A DNA stretch of 64,000 nt, from positions 3,105,001-3,169,000 of the forward strand of contig CALZFC010000030.1 in the NCBI GenBank assembly GCA_945643635.1. The letters are read 5' to 3'. The DNA is from Allodiplogaster sudhausi (Eukaryota > Nematoda > Chromadorea > Rhabditida > Diplogasteridae). The position numbers and the translations under genes are program-made. Position 1 is the first letter of the stretch, and each line of letters begins with the position of its first letter. The notes beneath the pieces were generated by a model. That model was not told where the DNA came from. It was given only the letters and a program-made list of their open reading frames with translations, and made no database searches. Positions 55,505 to 64,000 of the stretch are shown here, piece by piece.

Positions 55505-57223
55505 ATGTTGCTTCTCAAGGCCTTCTTCATTCTGCTGGCATGCACATGTGTAGCAGTGAAATCCAACAGTGTAAGGAGAAATAATGTAAAAAAAAATAAA
55601 TAAAGGATAAAATGCCGTATATTCCTCAATTAGAACCTCCCCCCTCTTTAATAGAAGTCTTCCTCTAATGATTCCCTGTCACTGAAAAACTCTACCCTCC
55701 CTTTAGTAGAACCCCCCCCCCCCTCTAATACATTATCTAATACTGCAGCTCGAGACCTTCATCGAATAATGGATCCAGGCATGGGATGCTCTTCCAATGG
55801 ACTATTTGCTAATCGTGTTTCACATTGAAAATAGTGTCTCTCCCTCTAGTAGAACCTCTCCGTCTAATAGCGCACCTCCCACTCAATGGTATTGAAAAAT
55901 AGTGCCCCGGCGATGCTAAAAGATAAGTACGGTATAACTTGCTGAATTTATTAGAAAAACAAATTCGTGAAACATTGAATTATTTAAAAAAAAACGAGGC
56001 TAATTTTAAACGTACCCGTCGTCAATATCCGACTTCATTCAGAGGAATTGCTACGACTGGAACAACGGCAAAGAAGTAGAGATCGCTTGTGACAGACCAA
56101 CCCCCACCAACTACAAATACTGCTACCACGAATTTTTTCGTCCACTGATTGCTGAGCTGTCGTGTTACTCTGACGCGAATCGGGGCGCGGAGTGCCATTT
56201 GAGTCAGACTTTATACATATGTGTATATACATATACCGTATTTTCTCTATTAGTACCCCCGGGGGTTCTATTTTTCAATACCCTTGCGAGAGGGGGGCAC
56301 TATTAGAGGGAGGGGTTCTACTGGAGGGAGGGGTACTATTTTTCAATGTGAGACAGTAAAAGTTTGATAACAACATTTTCTTCTCAAAAAAAGAAGAATC
56401 ATAGCTCGAATTCATAGGAATCAGCACTGGAATATCCATTTTACCACACATTTTGAATGAATTTGCAATCAGTTCATTGGAGAGAGCATCCCATGCCTCC
56501 AGGATCCATTCGAGGTACTTCTCGAGCTTAGATATTAGGGTGTTAGGGGGGGCACTATTGGAGGGGGGGTTCTACTAGAGGGAGGGGTTCTATTTTTCAA
56601 TAGCTTTATCAGAGGGGGGTACTATTAGAGGGGGGGTTCTAATAAAGGGGGGGTACTAATAGAGAAAATACGGTATACATAATGCAAATTATTTAAAGAA
56701 TACTTTAATTTTTTTCAGTTTTAAGAAATAACAATAGTGGGCAGGCCCACTTGCGCGTCCTTTGAACATTATTTCCATGGTGTAGTGTCCCGTTGTTGTT
56801 CAGCATTTAGTTTATACATATGTAGGTACATATAACTGATTTAGCGTGGAATAACGACGAATTCGAGCGACTTTTCTGTTACCGTGGAGACTATGACTTG
56901 AACCTGAACTTGTCCGCGATACCCGACACTATCGTTCGGATCGAACACTTCATTCGCAAAGAATTCCCTGACATGCAGGAGAATATATTAACGTTGGCAA
57001 GGTGATCTAATCAGTTTTCTTTAAGAGATTTCTAGGATATTGACAGTGAACTGTTTTGGAGAATATCAAAGACGGGACGTATAAAAGATATGCTGCAATT
57101 GATATTTTGAACAACTTAAGAATCTTAGATGATGGCGGTCCTGCATTATCCACTTCCAATAACAACTACTACTCTTCCAACGACGACAACAACAAAAACT
57201 TCCACTCTTCCAGCGACCACAAG
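55505..57223 (+). CDS. Secreted Cys-rich protein, possibly a receptor ectodomain lacking its membrane exon
   Basis: Exons 55505-55570 (signal peptide MLLLKAFFILLACTCVAVKS), 56043-56202, 56845-57001, 57047-57078 and 57129-57223; 510 nt, one continuous phase, GT-AG, ending on a GTATGT donor in phase 0. The mature part has about six Cys in a regular pattern: NCYDWNNGKEVEIACDRP, YKYCYHEFF, ELSCYSD, AECHLT, ERLFCYRGDYDL. This recalls nematode ET-module/three-finger-type secreted domains, but the match is not close. The last exon is low complexity (Asn/Ser-rich in this phase; Thr/Pro-rich in another). A membrane exon like that of the 11-14 kb genes would fit in phase, but a satellite array begins 45 bp downstream and none is found. 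A MITE sits in intron 2. The 3' end of the gene is unresolved. Confidence 0.5.
55614..55932. mobile_element. Diverged MITE copy in intron 1 of the Cys-rich gene
   Basis: Ends CCGTATATTCCTCAATTAGA and ATAAGTACGG with C-rich CCCCTCTAATA blocks. An older member of the family at 29888 and 56236. Confidence 0.65.
56236..56673. mobile_element. Complete MITE in intron 2 of the Cys-rich gene
   Basis: 438 bp, TA on both sides (56234-56235, 56674-56675), ends CCGTATTTTCTCTATTAGTA / TACTAATAGAGAAAATACGG. Opposite internal orientation to the copy at 29888: G-rich GGGGTTCTATT blocks instead of C-rich. Confidence 0.9.
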
Positions 57224-57268
57224 GTATGTGTCTAAGACATCCGGGTTTTGGAGAAAGGTTTTTTTTTT

Positions 57269-58925
57269 GATGCGGTTCGAAACTATTCGTTCGTCGCTGT
57301 CTACGGACCTTTATTGTGAGGTACCTGTGAAGATCAAGCTCGCTGAAATGCGTGGCTTGACTTAAATTTTATAATGGATTTACTTTGGTAGAGCCGATAT
57401 AATTCTAAATATGTAAGCTAATTTGCTTTAATTTATTATTTAATATTTTTCTGTAACACTAATATAAATTCTCTAGTTTATGGACGGTTTTCTATCACAC
57501 ATCGAAGTTTTTGATATTGCTGCCTGGCTGAACGTTGAGAGAAAATATGTTGTCTGGAAAAGGAGGCCGATGTAGGGTGCGTTGGGATGATGCGGTTCGA
57601 AACTATTCGTTCGTCGCTGTCTACGGACCTTTATTGTGAGGTACCTGTGAAGATCAAGCTCGCTGAAATGCGTGGCTTGACTTAAATTTTATAATGGATT
57701 TACTTTGGTAGAGCCGATATAATTCTAAATATGTAAGCTAATTTGCTTTAATTTATTATTTAATATTTCTCTGTAACACTAATATAAATTCTCTAGTCAC
57801 ACCTCGAAGTTTTTGATATTGCTGCCTGGCTGAACGTTGAGAGAAAATATGTTGTCTGGAAAAGGAGGCCGATGTAGGGTGAGTTGGGATGATGCGGTTC
57901 GAAACTATTCGTTCGTCGCTGTCTACGGACCTTTAGTGTGAGGTACCTGTGCAGATCAAGCTCGCTGAAAGGCGTGGCTTGACTTTAATTTTGGAATGGC
58001 TTTACTTTGGTAGAGTCGATATAATTCTAAATATGTAAGCTAATTTGCTTTAATTTATTATTTAATATTTTTCTGTAACACTAATATAAATTCTCTAGTC
58101 CCCGTTTATGGACGGTTTTCTATCATACTTCGAAGTTTTTGATATTGCTGCCTGGCTGAACGTTGAGAGAAAATATGTTGTCTGGAAAAGGAGGCCGATG
58201 TAGGGTGCGTTGGGATGATGCGGTTCGAAACTATTCGTTCGTCGCTGTCTACGGACCTTTAGTGTGAGGCACCTGTGCAGATCAAGCTCGCTGAAAGGCG
58301 TGGCTTGACTTTAATTTTGGAATGGCTTTACTTTGGTAGAGTCGATATAATTCTAAATATGTAAGCTAATTTGCTTTAATTTATTATTTAATATTTTTCT
58401 GTAACTCTAATATAAATTCTCTAGTCCCCGTTTATGGACGGTTTTCTATCACACCTCGAAGTTTTTGATATTGCTGCCTGGCTCAACGTTGAGAGAAAAT
58501 ATGTTGTCTGGAAAAATAGGCCGATGTAGGGTGCGTTGGGATTTCGGTTCGAAACTATTCGTTCGTCGCTGTCTACGGACCTTTAGTGTGAGGTACCTGT
58601 GAAGATCAAAGCTCGCTGAAAGGCGTGGCTTGACTTTAATTTTGGAATGGCTTTACTTTGGTAGAGCCGATATAATTCTAAATGTGGAAGCTAATTTGGT
58701 TTTAATTTATTATTTAATATTTCTCTGTAACACTAATATAAATTCTCTAGTCGCCCGTTTATGGACGGTTTTCTATCATACTTCGAAGTTTTTGATATTG
58801 CTGCCTGGCTGAACGTTGAGAGAAAATATGTTGTCTGGAAAAGGAGGCCGATGTAGGGTGCGTTGGGATGATGCGGTTCGAAACTATTCGTTCGTCGCTG
58901 TCTAAATATCTGAAGTTTGAGGTAC
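57269..58925. repeat. Satellite array, about six units of 302-328 bp
   Basis: Unit marker GATGCGGTTCGAAACTATTC (variant in unit 5) begins at 57269, 57589, 57891, 58217, about 58541 and 58870. Each full unit also contains GTAAGCTAATTTGC...AAATTCTCTAG, which looks like a complete short intron, and CTGGCTGAACGTTGAGAG. The last unit is cut off near 58925. Confidence 0.9.
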
Positions 58926-59660
58926 CTGTTCCTGATCGATGCAAACATTTTGTCTCTCAAAATGCATATAGTTTTTCCTCCGAGACCTCCTTTAAACAAT
59001 TGACCATATAAACTGCAAAATCTACCCGTTCTCGTAGCTGATTTATAGTGTATAGATAAAACGACCTGGAAAGTTGCCCGGAAAAGTGGTGTTCTTGTGT
59101 GATCCAACCCAGGCATAGTCGCAAGATCGTATTTTCCTTCCTCTTATCATAGAAAACAGACATTGATTCAGGTCAACACATTGGATCACTTTATGCATCA
59201 TGCTATTTTGCTATGTACACTTCATGTCGAAAAAAATTGACATGACTTGTCCATGACGTGTGGATATGACCAAGAACCGATTGTCCGTGAAATGTCCTAG
59301 ACAAAAATTCAAGAATAATGGCACACGGCTGTGTTGCAGTTATTAATGATCATTGTTCACTGAGACGGCGTCCACGTGACATTTTTGAGTTTTAAAATCA
59401 ACGATTGGAAAGTGCAGATGCGAGCTCTTTGTTTATTCCAACCATAAGCATATTATGTAAAAAAAAAAATCCGCTAAAATAGCTGTGTATGGGGGATGGT
59501 GGCTTTGTCCAGGTTTTGGTAGGAATCTGAGTGTGAATATGTTGTTCTTTTAGAATCTTGTAGTTGGACAAGCTCGATCAGGATTCACGGCGAGCGTAGC
59601 AGTGACACTCGCGCGTTCCTTTGCGGGTTGACGGGAGAAGGTCTGCTACAAAATATTAGC
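58926..59660. other. Spacer between the satellite and the srt-like gene
   Basis: No gene seen; holds the 3' flank of the minus-strand receptor. Confidence 0.4.
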
Positions 59661-62581
59661 CTACAAATTGTGGACAAATAAAGGATAATTTCTGCATCGA
59701 CGAACCACGAAGGAGAAGTATCGCCGGATGTTGCGGCGAACCGTTTTGTTCAATAGAATGTAGATGAATGCTGGGCACGCTAAACTGCCAAATTGTAGTA
59801 CAAATGCGTATTTAGTGCGCTATTCCAGTTTATATTACATATTTATATTGATATTATTAATTGTAGTGTGGTATTTTATGTTGTTGACAGAAACTCATCA
59901 TTTGACTGTTGTTGTTGTTCAGTTCGTTGCATCAGTAATAAGCTCCGCTCACCATGTCCTAGTAACCAAAGACATTCTGCGGTGAGGATGAGTTGAGGGG
60001 TAACTGTGAAGAAGTTCATGTAGGAGTAGATGAGAGCGGAGATGAGATTCGTCAAGCAAATCAGAGATGTTTGCATGAAAATCTGCAATTAGAACTACTT
60101 GAAAAATAAATGCCACGTCGAGCGTCTTGATTCTTGTATACTCACAAAAATATGTAATTCCTTTACGCACATTGATGATACAAAATCTTCTTCTTTTTAC
60201 CTTGCTTGATAAATAAGTGCTAATTGCGTCAATATAAATAATGGAGAAAAACAGCCCGCAGAATACACATATGTTCGTAAAATTTCAAAGCATCTATTTC
60301 TATCTTTGATGATGCTATTCATCAGAAGCTTTTGTGTAGAAGACGTGCTATGGAATGAAAAAATTACAATTAGAAATTTGGAAAAATGTTGAGAGAAAAA
60401 ACCTACGGTGTGCGAATTGGAGTGAGCACCACGTGGAGCGTTTTTGGCTGCCTTTCTAAAATAGAGTAATTGTTGGAAGCGTACCTAGGAGAATAAATTA
60501 ATCATTTGAAGGAAACCTCAGAATGATATTATCTCATCCATAGGATATTTTTAACTCTTTTCTATATCTCGCTTTGCCATATTTCTAATTCGACTATCTT
60601 TGGTCAACATTTGACTATTTGACGTACTGCTGCGAACAAAGTATGACTCCGATGATGACATAGAGAACGCAGATTGCAATGACGAGGCCAAGGTTGTTCA
60701 GGAGCTGAGTCATATTGTCGTACTGAACAGCAACAGTACACCACAATGTCAGGGGAAGAAAGGAAAATGCTCTAACTAATCCCTCACTGATTGTGAGTAA
60801 TCTTTACAGCCGTAAATAAAGAGCTATAAACAGTTGTGTATCTGTATCTGATGAGACCTCCAAGCCGTCGTGAGCTTGGATGAATGGATCGAAGAAATAG
60901 GCTCCATAGAACGAGTTGAAGGATGCAACAGGAGTGAAACACCTGAAAGAAGGAGATCGTTGTCTCGTACAGCGTTTTGCCTTGTTGCACCGGATCATCT
61001 TTCATTGGACACGAAATGAAATTTAAAAAAAAACTACGCACCGCAACGGCAACGCTTCAACCATCAGTTAATCGAGATTCTATACTTGCGGACATTGGCC
61101 GTAATTTGGGGAAAATCCGCAGAATATGTCCGTAGATTAGCAAAACATCAGATGCTTCTCAAACTACTGGGGGCTATGTTCTCGAGATCTAACTGATAAA
61201 GGTTAAGTGACCGGAAGGACATAACGGCAGAGCAAACAACTACACTCACCCAGCGTAGACTCCGTAGACAGCCGGCACAATGAGGATGAGCCATGCGCGA
61301 TTGCTCTTCAAAGATAAAAAAAAGGTTGTTCAGGTGCTAATCAATATTTCTTATGGTTGATCAGCTATAATTCTTATGTGAGTCAAATTCCATTTTCTCT
61401 GACTGCAAAGAGCGTCGTGCTTCTCCGTGTGAGAGCGAGCAGTCGATTGAGCGCGAGCACGAGGCAAGTCATGCACGACATGCACCACAGACCTATATAT
61501 GTACTACATACATATATTGGTTATGAAGTGCAAAGGACGTTTTTTTTATATTTTAAATAACTAACATATAAAAGTGTATTCAAGAAGATATTATGTAATA
61601 ATCAAAATGAGTTAGGTATAATTTTTTGTTTAGCCCGATGTTCTGCTCACTTTCTGCGTCTGCGCCTGCTCGCGCCAATCACTCTTCAAAACTATATTTC
61701 ATTCTCTTTTCGACGTCAACGAGCATTGCCAGTTGAAAAGCTTCAATGGCTATGAAGCGCAAAAGGAGACCCATAGCCATGACTCCGAAGACGTAGTTGG
61801 CGTGCGGGTTCGAGCAGAAGACTTCGCAGCGGATTTGAAGAATCCCCGTGAGGATTCCAGCGATTGCCACCGCGCACGTGTCGACGATCGCCAGTGCAAA
61901 CATTATCTTAATTTGGCACTATTTCTTTTTTTCTGAGCTCCAATAGAACAATAAATAATTCAAAGTGCAAACGTTTAATCTTAATTTGGTACTAATTTTA
62001 TTTTGAGGAGAAAAAGAACGCAAAACTTATTTGAAAACCTTGTAGCAGGCGCTGGTCTTCGCCTGTACGTACGCAAATGCGTATTCATTGCGCTATTCCA
62101 GTTTGTATTATTTATATTAATACTATTAATACTATTAATACCGGACCCAACAATGTTGAGCGGGACTGTAGAGAGCAGGCAAGCAGACGAGATACAGACA
62201 GACAGAGACCGCGCCGATGGCGATGCTTGCGTAGCCGAGGGGTAAGTCTGATCGGCCATGAAGCTCGCTCCACTTTGGGCCCGGCTCGGCCACAACGCTG
62301 AAGTTATTCAAAGATCTTAATTAATCAAGAAAAGACCGTAAAATAGGAAAGATGGAGGCAGCAAAGTACTACGTTGGATTTTAAGCTCCATGCGTCTTTT
62401 TTGATCACTAAAATCTTAAAATCCACCGTAGTTGCGATTCATTCATAAATATTTACTTGAACAATATGGAAATCCTAAAAAAAAAATTAAACAATACATG
62501 TTGATAATAAATAATAAAATACCTGCAATTGTAGAGCGGATTATCGAAGAGATTCCATTGAATCTGTCCAATTCGCACCAT
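59661..62581 (-). CDS. srt-like seven-transmembrane chemoreceptor (322 aa)
   Basis: Minus-strand exons 62581-62523, 62297-62147, 61906-61771, 61492-61404, 61305-61250, 60942-60858, 60722-60628, 60455-60407, 60082-59953 and 59779-59661; 969 nt, all GT-AG, no frame breaks. Landmarks in srt order: NPLYNCS at the N terminus; PLGYASIAIGAVSVCLYLV (TM1); IMFALAIVDTCAVAIAGIL (TM2); EVFCSNPHANYVFG; LWCMSCMTCLVLALNRLLA (TM3 with Asn-Arg in place of DRY); AWLILIVPAVYGVYAG (TM4); LGLVIAICVLYVIIGVILC (TM5); IFMQTSLICLTNLISALIY (TM6); CPAFIYILLNKTVRRNIRR (TM7 and tail). srt receptors are nematode chemosensory candidates. The exon encoding residues about 224-239 (KAAKNAPRGAHSNSH) joins directly to TM6, skipping a tempting acceptor at 60348 that would hit a stop. 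Confidence 0.85.
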
Positions 62582-64000
62582 CTCAACTCTCAGGAAGTTC
62601 AGCTGAAAAGACCTTCATATATGTACATATGCACGCCTACTTGGAAAAGGTGTGGCATAACAAAATCTTAAATTTTTTTAAAATAACAAAACAAAACATC
62701 TTAATCTATTCAATTACCAACATATACATATAAGTCTGCAACTCTCAAATGGTAACGTTTGAGTCTGGAAAGTTGTCATCCTGATTATCTTCTTATTATA
62801 TGCATACATACGCATGACATGAGAGAGCGAGAGAGTGAAATAGGGAGAGATGGCCATTTCTCTTGTTCGTTCCCTCTCTCTCTCACACGCTCTATCTCTT
62901 ATATCTGATTCGGATTGCCAAACAGAATAATATGTATTCATCTTGTATTTGTACGTATGTATATAGTATATCCTCACATACTATGCTAATGAACACTTGT
63001 TGCCCGCCGAATAGTTGCTTGCTTTATCCTTCCTGGATAATATGAACCTCGCCTTAAAAAATTCAGGAATTTTGACGCAGGACTTACCCACTTACCCACG
63101 TATCCAAGTTCGTTATGGTGAGCGAGTGTAGTTATGAAATAGAATGGACGAGATTTTAGTCGAGATTTATCAAGATCGCAATTTTGAGTAGGAATTCAAA
63201 ATCCTAAGCTGAAGTGAAATTGCTGGCAAATTGCCAGTTGCCTGAATTTTCAATCGATCGTCAAGCTTCGAATGAGGTTTCATACATTTTATTTGTAAGC
63301 TGTGATCCTAAAAATTTTATTTCTTGATTTATGGAGTATACATATTTGAGTGGTATAGCGTAAAATTACTTCAAGGAATTCTGAAATGCCTTTTATAAAG
63401 TGCTCGATCTTCCAAAATTACAATTGTCTAATATTAAAACATATATTGGACAATATCCCCTTTACAGTCAGCGTTCAAAATAGTTTTTTTTGCTGTTTTT
63501 GCTGCTCTTTCTGGCAGAATAAATATTATGCGGGAAATTAGCGTACAAGACCCATTACTGGTCCAAAGAATAAGTATTTTAACACCAGCAATTGGCCTAA
63601 GGCAAGATCATTGATGGAAAATTTGAAGAGCATAGAAAAGCATATTCAATGTACTATCCTTTTTTACAATCGATCAATTTTGAGTGGGATTATAGAAATT
63701 TGCTTAGGAAGCCTTTTTCTATAACAGATAACCAAAAAAAATATTGTAAAGATTTTCCCCATAGAAACATATTTTGTGTAGTTTTTCCCCTCTTTGCTAT
63801 CTATGAAATCTATGAAAGATTCAACTTTTTGCAATTAATAATAATAAAGCTTTTGCCTAAAATCACATTTCAAAAAATTGAATTGTGCAGAAGACATAAA
63901 AATTTAAATTTTTCGCAAATGACTTTTTGTGTACTTTCGAACAAGGAATCGAGCAATAATTGTAAGTGGTATGTCAGAGAACTTGTTTAGAAGTCGGAAT
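62582..64000. other. AT-rich end of the window, no gene seen
   Basis: Contains GA/CT-rich microsatellites at about 62818-62895. Nothing else supported; the 5' region of the minus-strand srt-like gene lies at its start. Confidence 0.4.

Noticed and set aside
60269..60347. An extra exon in the srt-like receptor (acceptor at 60348)
   Set aside because: In the correct phase it meets a stop after about ten codons; skipping it joins residue 239 directly to TM6 with perfect phase.
1..64000. CRISPR arrays, operons with Shine-Dalgarno sites, rRNA genes
   Set aside because: Intron-bearing nematode genes throughout; repeats lack the regular repeat-spacer layout, and no rRNA-like sequence was seen.

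Overview
The window is nematode nuclear DNA. The strongest evidence is a divergent pair of 127-residue major sperm protein (MSP) genes, two nematode-type chemoreceptor families (srsx-like and srt-like), a DUF229 gene, a receptor guanylate cyclase fragment, and many short exons split by small introns. A diplogastrid such as Pristionchus would fit the exon style, but that is inference. All gene models were built by hand: splice sites, reading phase and conserved motifs were checked, and in every model called intact the exon lengths sum to a whole number of codons.

Layout. 0.1-1.8 kb: 3' end of a guanylate cyclase (+). 1.8-5.4 kb: repeats and one weak small secreted-protein model. 5.5-10.6 kb: a 19-exon DUF229 gene (+, 699 aa). 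11-14.7 kb: three tandem copies of a tiny gene with a signal peptide and one membrane segment. 14.9-40.2 kb: four srsx-like GPCR copies (+). B and D are intact, A keeps only exons 1-2, and C has a 408-bp MITE in exon 4. Between the copies lie an unrecognised minus-strand gene (15.8-17.2 kb), a 1.9-kb foldback transposon carrying tRNA-like modules, a foldback MITE and a decayed LINE. 42.0-48.3 kb: two tandem aldo-keto reductase genes (+). 49.2-51.0 kb: the head-to-head MSP pair with mirrored TATA boxes. 51-54 kb: repeats and retroelement debris. 54.2-57.2 kb: a small Gly/Tyr-rich gene and a secreted Cys-rich gene whose first exon is homologous to the tiny 11-14 kb genes. 57.3-58.9 kb: a satellite with a unit of about 320 bp. 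59.7-62.6 kb: an intact srt-like GPCR on the minus strand. The last 1.4 kb is AT-rich with no gene seen.

Relations. This is a birth-and-death landscape of sensory and sperm genes rather than an operon or pathway. Guanylate cyclases and chemoreceptors both act in nematode chemosensation, but nothing here shows that they work together. The features that most deserve follow-up are: non-canonical splice sites in otherwise open genes (GC donors, one GA donor, one AC acceptor); the tiny signal-peptide/membrane genes that look like ectodomain-less relatives of the Cys-rich gene; intronic arrays that repeat the 5' splice-site sequence; and transposons dated by paralogous empty sites or exon interruption.
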